A stretch of 64,000 bases of DNA from Diabrotica undecimpunctata (lineage: Eukaryota; Arthropoda; Insecta; Coleoptera; Chrysomelidae): contig NC_092811.1 of assembly GCF_040954645.1 (NCBI RefSeq), positions 119,113,343 through 119,177,342 on the forward strand, read 5' to 3'. Every line of letters starts with the position of its first letter. Positions within the stretch are counted from its first letter, which is position 1. Below the pieces are notes generated by a model. That model was not told the origin of the DNA, did no database searches, and saw only the letters and a program-made list of their open reading frames with translations. The position numbers and the translations under genes are program-made. Shown here in pieces: positions 36,183-46,269 of the stretch.

Positions 36183-36884
36183 TCATATTTTTGGCTTTCT
36201 ATTCTGGCAACGAACACAAGTTTTGCCATATGCTGGACACTTTCTTCCTCGATGTTTGAACCCACAATAACTGCAGACTTTTTGTGATGTACCTCTATTT
36301 GACCTCACTGCATCCACTGTTGATTCAGCTGTAAACGCTTTTGCTTGGATTTTACTGCTTTCACTTAGTCTACATGTTGTAATAGCCTTTTGTAATGTCA
36401 ACTTGGATTCTCTTAGGAGCCTTTCTTGTGTTTGTTTGTCTTTTATTCCAATAGCAATTCTATCTCTAACCATGTCGTCCTGATCTTTATACTCAGTCAT
36501 TTTCACTGCTTTCTTTAACTCAGTCACGTAACTATCAAAATGTTGCCCCTCTTTTTGGATAATGTTGTTGAACTTAAACCTCTCATAAATTACGTTAGAC
36601 TTATGGGAGCAATACTCTTCAAATTTATCCAAGACAGGTTGCAACTTTTTATCGTCTCCTTCTACATTAAATGTGAAAGTATTAAACAATTCTAATCCAT
36701 CATCTCCCAGTAAACTTAAGAATGTGGCCAGTCTCTTTTTCTCAGGCTTATCTTCTAATTCGGTGGCATCCATGTAGAGGTTAAATTTTTGAGAGAACCT
36801 CCTCCAGTTTGCCGCCAAATTGCCATCATCTAATACAAGGGGTTCTGGGGGTTTAAATTGATTTTCCATTTTTCTTCTAGACAC
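36183..36884 (-). CDS. Gag of the Ty3/gypsy element, open 233-codon frame
   Basis: Starts MSRRKMENQFKPPEPLVL and holds the Gag core (ANWRRFSQKFNLYMDATELE, FLSLLGDDGLELFN, YERFKFNNIIQKEGQ, VTELKKAVKMTEY). It ends with a nucleocapsid-type knuckle CSYCGFKHRGRKCP and CVRCQ. The frame stops at 36183, just where integrase sequence begins in another frame, so the pol deletion removed everything from after the knuckle to the integrase N-terminus. Gag could still assemble in principle, and it is one of the few uninterrupted frames here. Confidence 0.88.
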   Translation of the reverse strand: MSRRKMENQFKPPEPLVLDDGNLAANWRRFSQKFNLYMDATELEDKPEKKRLATFLSLLGDDGLELFNTFTFNVEGDDKKLQPVLDKFEEYCSHKSNVIYERFKFNNIIQKEGQHFDSYVTELKKAVKMTEYKDQDDMVRDRIAIGIKDKQTQERLLRESKLTLQKAITTCRLSESSKIQAKAFTAESTVDAVRSNRGTSQKVCSYCGFKHRGRKCPAYGKTCVRCQNRKPKI

Positions 36885-36907
36885 AACTCACTACTCGATT
36901 AAACCCC

Positions 36908-36924
36908 GGCCCGACCTGACACCA
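36908..36924 (-). promoter_or_regulatory. primer-binding site
   Basis: On the minus strand, TGGTGTCAGGTCGGGCC begins right after the 5' LTR. The opening TGG fits pairing to a tRNA CCA end; I cannot name the tRNA. Confidence 0.7.
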
Positions 36925-37141
36925 TGTAATATATGACCTCAAATAAACATTAGATATCTTTAGTATAGCTGTTTATTCAAGAATACATAACACATGTGTA
37001 TCAATAACTTCTAACCTAAGTGTTGCGGCTGCTACTGACAGGCGCCTAGATGACAACTGTCCTAACAGGTAACTGTCATTACCATTACCTTTTAGGACTT
37101 CAGCCACCTTTACATATGGCATTTATATAACACATATTACA
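36925..37141 (-). repeat. 5' LTR of the gag-integrase element
   Basis: 217 bp, about 96% identical to 34732-34948 by eye. Confidence 0.92.
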
Positions 37142-37399
37142 CAAATTGCTATAGGGTTGTTCTCAACCACTAACTTAGGTCTGAGCGGATCTTTTACTAA
37201 TAATTGTCGTACATTTTCTTTCGACGCAATAATTTCAAAAATGATAATGAATATTTTGAATAGCTCATGACTATGTTGAAGGAAACATACTTCTAAACAA
37301 ATTCAGTGATGCATAAAATTCAATAAAATTTTTTTTATTAGTTTGTGATACAAGAATTGGCGTCTCGGTCCCGTTGGAGCCACCTTGCCCGGATAAGAG

Positions 37400-38500
37400 T
37401 TAATGCTATATTAAATTGAAGTCTCTTATGCATTTCGCAGTTTACAACAGTGACATTCCCCGCCCACAGCAAGGATCAGAGTCTCTCCTCCTATTCGCTG
37501 ATGATACGGCCATCCTTACCTCGGGCTCTCACAGGGAGCGTGGACAGCAACGGTCTGTATTCGAACGGTCTCAACACTATCTCGACAGAGTAATAAAATG
37601 GTGCAACAAATGGAGAGTGACCATAAATCCCTCCAAAACCCAAGCCATACTTTTTAAATCTCCTTATTGTCGCGATGTCCGGGGCCGGATATCACTTTTG
37701 GGAGAAGAACTCATCTTCAGAACCTCAGTTCTCTATTTGGGAGTTCGTTTGACAAGGACTCTCAACTGGAAGGCTGACGTTCAGGAAACCTTAGATAGGA
37801 TGAGACAGAGGTTTAATCTCCTGAAAGTGCTGTCCGGCAAACTGGGCGGGACATCTTCTAAAACTTTGTTGCATACATATAAAACTTTCGTCAGATCGAT
37901 AGTCGAATACAAGGTATGCGTCCATATCTCCCTCAATACACACCAACTCAATGCCATCATGGCCACCGAACGTCGTATCTTAAGATACTGCATGAGGAAG
38001 GATTGGTCGTACCCATCAGCCCACATACACACATCAGCCAATATAACACCAATAAAGGACAGAATCCTAAACCTCAGCAGAAAGTATGTCCTAAGAACCA
38101 TAGCTGGTCATACTACTCATAGCTACTCATCAAGAACTTCTTGATGAGTATTTCGATATTTTAGAATCATTCCCCATCCAATATCGCAGGTAAAGACTGC
38201 GCGCCAACAACGCTGATAAAGAGCCGTTCCTAAAACTTGGCTGGTAATCCCTGAAGTACCTAAACTGGAATGCTAGGCAGTTCCCACTTCGCACTTCATC
38301 TTGTGCGTTTCTGGATCTTCTCAGATCGCTCACACAATAGCCAAATTCAGCTTTCCCCCTGCTTCTTAGTAGTCCACTACTTCTCTACAACAATTTCACG
38401 CGATTGCCGTTTACCACACACCCAATACTCCGAGAAAAAAAAGGAGTACCCCATTCCTTGAAGAGGCCCAGGCCTAAACAAGGAAAAAATGATCTTGTCA
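37400..38500 (+). mobile_element. Jockey/CR1-like LINE, 3' half with (TGTCA)n tail
   Basis: The open frame 37416-38144 has VYNSDIPRPQQG, the RT box LLLFADDTAILTSGS with FADD intact, WRVTINPSKTQAILF, the thumb VLYLGVRLTRTLNW and LLHTYKTFVRSIVEY. C-terminal frames continue past a stop at 38142 (AFLDLLRSLTQ-like). The copy ends near 38495-38512 in TGTCATGTCATGTCA, a short tandem tail. 5'-truncated inside the RT palm. Confidence 0.85.
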
Positions 38501-38659
38501 TGTCATGTCATTTCGCTCAAAATATCATTGAACTAGTTTATTTTTTTATATTTAGGATATTTTTATTCAACAATTTCGATTTTTACGTCAAAGAGATATT
38601 TATGCAATTTAATAACACATCAATCAGCATTTTGAATTTTAAATTATTATCTAAATTAC

Positions 38660-39002
38660 CATTACATGCAAAAGTAAAGTTGGCAATTCAGCAAAACCTG
38701 GTTCAAATTAAAGTGACCATCCTCTGTTAGTGGTCTTTAGCAAACTCTGGTTGCAAAATTTGTTTGAATTTGTAGTAAGTTGTCTGAAAGGAAATACGTC
38801 TGTGGTCAGATATGTGAGTGAGATCCACAGGTTTCGTAGTACCATCAATATTTATGAAGATATTATCGAAACATCTATATATGCAAAATTAAAGTTTGCA
38901 ATTCAGCAAAACCTGATTCAAATTAAAGTGACCATCCTCTATTACTGGTCTTTAATAAACTTTGGTTGCAAAATTTGTTTGAATTTGTAGTAAGTTGTCT
39001 GT
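38660..39002. repeat. direct repeats of about 218 bp, second copy interrupted
   Basis: Unit 1 starts at about 38660 and unit 2 at about 38878. They share GCAATTCAGCAAAACCTG, AAAGTGACCATCCTCT and GGTTGCAAAATTTGTTTG. Unit 2 breaks at GTTGTCTG (39002) and resumes at 40270 (GTCTGAAAGGAAATACGTCT), as unit 1 does without a gap at 38780. The RTE at 39003-40269 is therefore inserted in unit 2. Confidence 0.88.
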
Positions 39003-40269
39003 TGTAGAAAGTTGTCTCCTTAACCATCTTTATAAATTATACAGCCGAATAATAACGAACAGATTAGAGACAAAGCTGGATTTTTACCAACCTCGGGAAC
39101 AAGCCGGTTTCCGCCCTAATTACGGCACAAACGATCACCTGCAGTGCCTAAAAAACCCTGATAGAAAAAACTAACGAATATAACCGTCCCTTGGCATTGA
39201 TATTTGTACTTTAAAAAGGCGTTTGATACAGTGGAACTACCGTCCATCTTAAGAGCACTACAAGATTGCAGGGTCGACCACAGATATTGTAATATAGTTA
39301 AAAATATATATGAAAATGCCACAACAACCATAAATCTACATTTGGCAACTAACAAAATAAAGATAAAAAGGGGAGTCACGCAAGGTGATACTATGTCACC
39401 AAAGCTGTTCATTACCGTTCTTGAGTATGCATTTAAAAGACTAATATGGCAACAGAAAGGAATATCCATCGATGGAGAAAGATTAAACCATCTACGTTTT
39501 GCGGACGATATCGTGCTTTTGTCAGATAATCTGGGAGAGATCAAAGACATGCTCCAAGAACTGAATGACATACTACAAGAAACTGGGCTGGAGATAAATT
39601 TCGAGAAAACCAAAATGATGACCAATATGGCTCCCACCGAAGAGATACAGATCAATAACAACAAGGTAGAATTAATCGATAAGTACACATACTTGGGTCA
39701 TGAAATTAGAATAACCAGAGACAACCAAACCTGCGACCTAAATAGACGAATCACGTTGAAATGGGTGGCATATGAAAAGATGAGAGACATTTTTAAAACA
39801 AATACCCCAATTCACCTGAAAAGGAAGGCATTTAACCAATGCATCTTACCAGTCTTGACCTACGGAGCAGAGACCCTAACTTTAACGAAAGCTACTGCCG
39901 AAAAACTGAGGGTAACACTAAGGCGAATGGAGAGATCAATTCTGGGCCTGACCTTGAAAGATCGCGTGAGAAATAAGGAGATACGCCGACGAACTGGCGT
40001 AGACGATATTATACTGCGAATCAAGAAACAAAAGTGGAGGTGGGCTGGACATGTTGCTAGAATGGAAGACGGAAGTTGGACGAAGAGATTATTGGAGTGG
40101 AGACCAAGAGCCGACAAGCGAAGTCGAGGCAGACCACCCACCCGATGGACCGACGACCTAAGAAGAATAGAAACAAACTGGATTGCAGCAGCTAGAGATA
40201 GAGAGAACTGGAGACGTTTGGAGGAGGCCTATATCCAACAATGGATGTGAAAATGGGGCTGGATGATGA
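39003..40269 (+). mobile_element. RTE-type retrotransposon, 5'-truncated, well preserved
   Basis: Inserted into a tandem repeat unit, with GTCTG at both junctions as a possible short TSD. The first 200 bp (FYQPREQAGFRPN, then EKTNEYNRPLALIF) are in mixed frames. The 348-codon frame at 39204-40250 follows, and the copy ends with GGATGATGAG. Confidence 0.88.
39204..40250 (+). CDS. reverse transcriptase, RTE type, 348 codons without stop
   Basis: RT palm, thumb and C-terminal domain of a non-LTR retrotransposon. Motifs in order: FKKAFDTVELPSIL (residues about 3-16), KRGVTQGDTMSPKLF (about 54-68), LNHLRFADDIVLLSD with catalytic FADD (about 93-107), GLEINFEKTKMM, the thumb KYTYLGHEIRI, LTYGAETLTL, KWRWAGHVARMEDGSW and RGRPPTRWTDDLRR, ending AYIQQWM. 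The annotated ATG is internal: the family protein begins upstream with the endonuclease, which this copy lacks. RT activity copies element RNA at the target nick. The longest undamaged frame in the window. Confidence 0.92.
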   Translation: MYFKKAFDTVELPSILRALQDCRVDHRYCNIVKNIYENATTTINLHLATNKIKIKRGVTQGDTMSPKLFITVLEYAFKRLIWQQKGISIDGERLNHLRFADDIVLLSDNLGEIKDMLQELNDILQETGLEINFEKTKMMTNMAPTEEIQINNNKVELIDKYTYLGHEIRITRDNQTCDLNRRITLKWVAYEKMRDIFKTNTPIHLKRKAFNQCILPVLTYGAETLTLTKATAEKLRVTLRRMERSILGLTLKDRVRNKEIRRRTGVDDIILRIKKQKWRWAGHVARMEDGSWTKRLLEWRPRADKRSRGRPPTRWTDDLRRIETNWIAAARDRENWRRLEEAYIQQWM

Positions 40270-40335
40270 GGTCTGAAAGGAAATACGTCTGTGGTCAGAT
40301 ATGTGAATGAGAATGAGATCCACAGGTTGTGTCGA
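40270..40335. repeat. remainder of the interrupted 218-bp repeat unit
   Basis: Continues the unit broken at 39002 and matches 38780-38840, with a small AATGAG duplication. Then it diverges. Confidence 0.8.
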
Positions 40336-40833
40336 GACCTTTATAACTTTTTTAAATAAAATTGTAAGATCTAAAAAAATTACAAATTCTTAAAGCTTCT
40401 GATGTTTTCTAATGAAGTTTCAATAAAATGAACATTAAAGTCACCCGTAATAATAACACACTTCATTATTATCAACCTGTATGCGTCCACTGCTGGACAT
40501 AGATCTCCCTCAACTCTTTCCATCTGTCTCTGTCTTGTGCGGCTGTATCCAGTTATTGCCAACACGCTTGAGGTCGTCAGTCCGTCTAGTTGGTGGGCGT
40601 CCTCTGCTCTGTATTGCTTCTTGCTTTGGTCTCCACTCTAAAATACGTTTTGTCCATCAGTTGTCTGATAATCTAGCGGCGTCTGATAATCTTGTCCAAT
40701 TCCATTTTAACGACGCGATTTTTTCGATAGCGTCTGTTGTTTTTGTTCTACAACGTATTTCCTCGTGTGGGATTCGGTCTCTCAATATCTGGCGCCCCAT
40801 AGCCATCTGAGTCACGTAAATCTTATTTACTAC

Positions 40834-41905
40834 AAAATCCACAAGGAAAATAATTCCTGTAGCTGGCTGTATACCACGTATAACAAAAGAGGTTAGTCTT
40901 TGTATGTGGGTATATTTTATTTTATAAAAACCCTTAAAAGGGCAACATTACAAGCACGAACGTTTTCGGAACAACTGTTCCATCATCAGGTTAAAATACC
41001 TAAAATAAGTATAAACCATTTAATTACAGCAAACGTGGTTTAAAATTTTGACTAAGGTTAAAAAACAATAAAATGGTTATACTTACAGGTTACCATGCCT
41101 GAGCCACCAAAATATTTGGGTAAAAACCCTTTAAAATGTAATGTGTTACCAAAGATTGTACATGTTGTTAATTATATTATATGATGTTTAATATTTTAAT
41201 TAGATTTTACTTCAGGTAACATACACCCATGCTTAAGTGAGTTCCAGTGTCCGGAGAGTAAACCTCTTCAAACGGACTACGGTTGGCAACTGATTGATAA
41301 AATACCAATGAATGGTGTCAAAAACAAAATGTCAATGAACCATGAAACAGTGTTAGTTAAACATTATATATTACTACAGCCAAAAGATTAAAAAACTTTG
41401 ATGATGTTAAAATGATAACAGCAATCCAGGTGTTGGGATTTAAAAATTTTTCTATAATTATTTAATATTGGATATAAAATGTAAATTACTGATGTTGTTT
41501 GAGTGCATGTTTAAGAGGATGACGTATGCATTAGGCAGCTTATGTTACTCTTTATCGTATGGAGTGTGGTCTAAAAGGTGTAATTTGTGAAGAATTAGCT
41601 GAAATATATGGAAATGTCCTTTTATGTTGCCCTTTTATGTTGTCCCTTGTCCTAGATGTAAGCAGTGCAGATGTAGATGGTGGCTCAGGCATGGTAACCT
41701 GTAAGTATAACCATTTTATTGTTTTTTAACCTTAGTCAAAATTTTAAACCACGTTTGCTGTAATTAAATGGTTTATACTTATTTTAGGTATTTTAACCTG
41801 ATGATGGAACAGTTGTTCCGAAAACGTTCGTGCTTGTAATGTTGCCCTTTTAAGGGTTTTTATAAAATAAAATATACCCACATACAAAGACTAACCTCTT
41901 TTCTT
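40834..41905. mobile_element. 1.07-kb insert with 225-bp inverted arms, hammerhead-like cores, 11-bp TSD
   Basis: Inserted between TTATTTACTAC copies at 40823-40833 and 41906-41916, inside an RTE frame that resumes across it. The arms are 40885-41109 and 41678-41902 and are essentially identical. The 568-bp middle is AT-rich with no coding frame. Each arm has CTGATGATGGAAC, loop AGTT, GTTCCGAAAACG: plus strand 41798-41826, minus strand 40989 down to 40961. A further pairing AACGTT with AATGTT sits where stem III would be. A variable TSD of this size suggests retrotransposition rather than cut-and-paste. Confidence 0.9.
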
Positions 41906-42037
41906 TTATTTACTACCTTTTTTGTGAGTGTTAATTTTTCCGCTCCATAAGTGACTACAGGTAACACGCATTCTTCAAAGTTTTTGCTCTTGAGGCATAT
42001 GGGTAGATCCGATTTAAATACATAGTTTAATCTACCA

Positions 42038-42311
42038 TTAAAACATTCATTAAAATAGGACGGCTGCGTTGGATAGGACATGTAGAAAGAATGGAAGAAG
42101 GCGAAATACCAAACAAAATATTCAAACAGATGTCAGTAGGAAAAAGAACAAGAGGAAGACCGAAACTGAGATACTTAGAACAAATAGAAAATGATATAAC
42201 AACCTTAAAAATAAAAAACTGGAGAAATAAAGCACGAAACAGATCAGAATGGAGAAGAATCCTGGAACAGGTCAAGACCCAAAAAGGGTTGTCGAGCCAG
42301 TGATGATGATG
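42038..42311 (+). mobile_element. RTE-type 3' fragment (274 bp) with 9-bp TSD
   Basis: Codes RLRWIGHVERMEEGEIPNK, RTRGRPKLRYLEQ and KARNRSEWRRILEQ, ending in (TGA)n at 42301-42311. AATCTACCA is duplicated at 42029-42037 and 42312-42320. Inserted in the minus-strand RTE relic, whose frame is restored on removal. Confidence 0.93.
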
Positions 42312-42475
42312 AATCTACCAAACGCTGCCCAGGCAAATCCACATCTGGTTAACTCTGCCAAACCGAATTTCATTTCCTAGGTACTTATACGATGTAGTAT
42401 GCACAATATCCCTTCTATCAACAGCATTTTTTCGATTTAGAACCAGATTAGTCATTATTTGCTTAATTATTAAAA

Positions 42476-43795
42476 AAAAAATAATTCGAAAATTTTTAAT
42501 TTGTGTTTTGAATACAACATTGTAACGTAAGCGACTCTGCCGTCACCCTGTACTGTTATGTTTATGAGGTCTCCCGTATAAAGGTAATAAACGGAGTCAA
42601 TTAGAAATCCTGATTATACATCGGAGATTAAGAACCCTTTGGCATAGTTGGAATATTACAGTTTAAACAGATACCCTTAAACTGTTCCCTGAAGAACGGT
42701 AAATAGTTTCCAGATTATATCAATACACTTTTTACGATCTTGGAAATACGGTACTAAAACTTTGAAGTTATTTTATAACGTTAATTGACATTGTAAATGT
42801 TTTTTGATAATTGAAAACTCTGTAAACACTTCTGAGATTATTACTCAGTGTCTGAGGTTTTAAAGTAGAGATGTATTATGCAATAAATAAGTTATTGTTG
42901 TTTTGTGTTTAAAAAATCGATATTTATAAGAAAAAGACAACTAAATAATAGTGCAACAAACATATTTAAAAATGTGCAGATTAAATGATGTCCATGCAGG
43001 GGTATTAGTGGGACTAAAAGTCAATTTAGAACAGCTAAATAACAATCTTATCATAAACGATAATAGAAATTACTAGCGGAACAACTCGACATCGAGTTTT
43101 TTAAATGAAATTTTATTTTGCGAGAAAAATTAAGAGATCAATACAAACAATATAAGCAAGAATATACATAACATTCATCAATAATAATGCAAGTAAAAAA
43201 AAAGTGATTATGGAAGTCGACCTCAAAACCGGAATGCAATTTTTAGTTCATCAAATGTCGACATGGATATCATTTAGCAGTTAATTTTGCATGCTGATCA
43301 CGAATCCGGTGTCAGATTTGCTCTATCTTGACGTTTTATGCACGTTTAGGGTCACTTCCGGTGTCGGATCGCAACCGGAAGTACATATTTAGATTCGTCT
43401 CGACGAGACCTTTCGATCCATATATACATTGTGGGGTCTAAAACTTAAAGTAAATTTTAACTTCCGGTCATCTCAAAAAGGGGAAGTGAATTTTTGTACC
43501 AAAAGTATATCTTGACAATCGTAATACTAATAATATTCCGAAAAAATATTTTAATTATCTAATATGGTTTTTGAGTAAAGTGGTGGACAAGAAAAAGGCT
43601 TAGCGTTTTAGTATATAAGATTTATTTAGGAAAGATTATACAGGTAAGATTTCAGAAAACAATTTTAAAAATACAAAATTTAGAAGAAACTGAAGGTTAA
43701 ATTAAGGGAGATTAGTGGTTGACTTAGAATCATCAACGTAGCCGTCAATATTTGATTGGGAGAAATGAGAAGCAAAAACCGTTGGAGAAAATTTA
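42476..43795. other. unassigned region
   Basis: No coding frame recognised over 1.3 kb. It contains an inverted ACTTCCGGT motif pair at 43354-43382, listed separately. Confidence 0.45.
43354..43382. promoter_or_regulatory. inverted pair of ETS-like motifs
   Basis: ACTTCCGGT at 43354-43362 and its exact inverse ACCGGAAGT at 43374-43382, 11 bp apart; a related AACTTCCGGT follows near 43460. CCGGAAGT is the core bound by ETS-family factors (general knowledge). Without a nearby gene this may be a chance palindrome. Confidence 0.3.
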
Positions 43796-43799
43796 AAAA

Positions 43800-45175
43800 T
43801 TTGTCTCTATATGTCATACATCTTAAACCGTAAACTACCTTTGATGATTTTCACAAAATGCATCTACCAAGGAAAAACTCCTTCTCAATGGAATAATGCA
43901 GTCATTACTTTATTTCAGAAGCAAGGAGACATAACAGATTTAAAAAACAACTATCATATCAGTTTGCTTTGACACATATATAAAATTTTACAAAAATTAT
44001 TAAAAAAAGACTGGACGCTAAATTAGACTTCTATCAGCCAAAAGAATAAGCTGGATTTAGTTCAGGATACAGCACTAACGACCACTTACTAGTGACAAAG
44101 AACCTAATAGAGAAGTTTGCAGAATACAACAAACCATTGGCACTGATATTTGTCGACTACGAGAAAGCATTTGATACCATAAGCCATCAGAAAATGTTAA
44201 AAGCATTGGTAAAAGAAACAAATAAATTGTGTATACAGCGAGGAATACGGCAAGGAGACACAGTCTCTCCAAAGTTATTCACGACGCTTGTAATGCCATC
44301 GAGTATCATAGTCTGCATCGCATCGCCCAGCCTCGAATTTTCCCATTGGCTCTTGACCTGGAAATAAATCCCTGTTTATCGCTCGAACAGCACATATAAA
44401 TATTGGAGATTTTCAGGTCGGCCTAGGCAGTCCCTCACGGGCTCTCCGAGAGCTTAGTGCTCTTGGGGCTCTGCTTCTGTTCTATTTTTCATACCCTGTG
44501 GCTGAGAGTTATTATTCAACTACAATTTGGTGTTATTATTTCGATAATTTTTCAAGGCAAGACACTGAAGAGAAATATTTACAAGTCCATACCAGTAAAT
44601 GGACTTCTGTAGAGGAGCATTCGACTGCGATATTCGAAGCCCTCTACAGACTGTCTGGGGATTCAGAAGGTGTATAAACCCTTATTTATCACCCCGAGGC
44701 GACAAGAAGGCACATATGAACGAGCATGGTATCAATATAAATGGAGAGAAGCTCAGTCATTTGAGATTTGCACATGGCATCGTCCTTATAACCGATGGTA
44801 TGGATGATGCAATAATAATGTTTGAAAAATTATATCACGCTTCCTTGGAGGTCGGACTAAAGATTAATATAAACAAGACGCAAATAATGACTAATCTGGT
44901 GCTAAATCAAAATACTGCTGTTGATGAAAGTGATATTGTGCAGACTACATCGTATAAGTACCTAGGACATGAAATTCGGTTGGGCAGAGTTCACCAGATG
45001 TGTGAGCTCCCACGTCACATAGGATTTGCCTGTTAAATTAAACTATGTATTTAAATCGGATCTACCCATATGCCTTAAAAGGAAAATCTTTGACCAGTGT
45101 GTGTTACCTGTACTCACTTATGGAGCGGAAATATTCACAAAAAAGGTAGTTAATAAGATTCGAGTGACAATAATG
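43800..45175 (+). mobile_element. RTE-type relic interrupted by an unidentified segment
   Basis: Reads CIYQGKTPSQWNNAVITLFQ, LDFYQPKE, then in the frame 44092-44283 LIFVDYEKAFDTISHQKML and IQRGIRQGDTVSPKLFTT. After the foreign segment it resumes with GININGEKLSHLRFAHGIVL (YADD decayed to FAHG), GLKININKTQIM, SYKYLGHEIRLGRV, and in another frame NYVFKSDLPICLKRKIF. Lost 3' end at about 45175. Confidence 0.85.
44284..44712. other. unidentified GC-richer segment interrupting an RTE
   Basis: About 430 bp between KLFTT and GININGE that replaces about 10 residues of the host frame. It is more GC-rich than its surroundings. No TSD, TIR or protein family recognised on either strand. Confidence 0.5.
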
Positions 45176-45179
45176 AAAG

Positions 45180-46268
45180 GCAACAACACCGTAATCTTTT
45201 TTCAGGGTATGCGTAAACATCAACCCCTCTTTTCAAATAAAATGGCTTGGTAGGTTTACAAAAGTCGTTATTTTTTCTACAAAAGTTTTCTTGCATTGTA
45301 TTATTTTGTGCAAATCCTTTAGGTAGATTGAGGTAGACCTCATACTATAGTAGCACCGTTTTTTTTTTAATCTAGACAATTTAAATTTAACTTTAATTAA
45401 AAACAAAATGAAATCAAAATATTAGAAATATATGGGTAAATATGAATAGTACATTTAAGAACAGTGGTGGGCTCAACGGAGCCGAGTTGCCCGGTTACGT
45501 AAGTAAAAATGTGTTGGCTGGATAAGGGCTAAATAAAAACGATTCCATTGCTTTACCTAAAAGTACCATTACTAAATTTAGAAAACGGTACAGGAAAGCC
45601 ATCAGACTTGTAAAAATTTATGCAAGAGATATGCTTATAAAAAATTCTGGTAACTCCTAACAAGCTATGTGTAAACTATTTGTGGTACATAATTATATAG
45701 GTATAATTAATGGCAACAGACATAAAAATAATGTTATTTATCATATCTAAAGGAAATCACTATGAAAAAATAATTTACCAGAATTTAATATACCAATTTC
45801 TTAAGCTGAATATCAAATATCAAATAGCAGAAAAACGGTGTACGGAAAATAGGTAAATTATCATTTTTCTTCCACGACCCTTTCGCAGGTTTATCGCTTC
45901 CGCAAGGGTATCTGACACGCAATGCCGCTATCGTGCAAACCTTTATTAGTTTTGGGGAATTTCGGGTAATTGATCACATTTTCTAGGATATTGGCGATAA
46001 GGACAATAGTATTTGGAAATGTGTATCGTTTTATTAAACCGAGGGCAGTATGTTATTCGGTAATCACTGTAGAAAATCAATACAGGACTTTTTTGTTAGT
46101 CTTTTATAAAACATCGATTAGATACCAAGATATTTATGATAACAAAATTGTAAGAAGACTACTTACAGTGCCTCTAATATAATGGAGGACTTTTAGAACG
46201 TTTAAGCGATTTTATTTTATCGTATGATATCTCATATACATATCTTACAGTGACAATATATATTATAT
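45180..46268. other. unassigned region
   Basis: No frame or repeat recognised. Confidence 0.45.
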
Positions 46269-46269
46269 A

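Larger units (their letters stand above)
34732..37141 (-). mobile_element. Ty3/gypsy LTR element with gag joined to integrase, 5-bp TSD
   Basis: A 2,410-bp element with 217-bp LTRs and CAAAT duplicated at 34727-34731 and 37142-37146. In element orientation: 5' LTR, primer-binding site, gag, then directly the integrase N-terminus, integrase core and tail, polypurine tract, 3' LTR. Protease, RT and RNase H are missing, so this copy could move only with help. The LTRs differ at about 8 of 217 positions. Gag and integrase are of the K02A2.6-like Ty3/gypsy type (pattern recollection). It is inserted in the RTE relic at 34136-34731. Confidence 0.92.
40450..42475 (-). mobile_element. RTE-type relic carrying two nested insertions
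   Basis: Minus strand from 42475 down: QIMTNLVLN, SYKYLGNEIRFGRVNQM, then GFAWAAFGRLNYVFKSDLP reading exactly across the 274-bp insert at 42038-42311, CVLPVVTYGAEKLTLTKKVVN, then across the insert at 40834-41905 VVNKIYVTQ, LRDRIPHEEIRCRTK and KIASLKWNW. The 3' end near 40470 has the family TG-then-GATAATAATGA ending. Same subfamily as 43800-45175 (shared YLGHEIRxGRV and NYVFKSDLPICLK). Confidence 0.88.

Noticed and set aside
32762..40885. 15-bp match GTATACCACGTATAA at 32762 and 40871 as shared element ends
   Set aside because: The flanks do not match further; a single 15-bp match in AT-rich DNA of this size can be chance.
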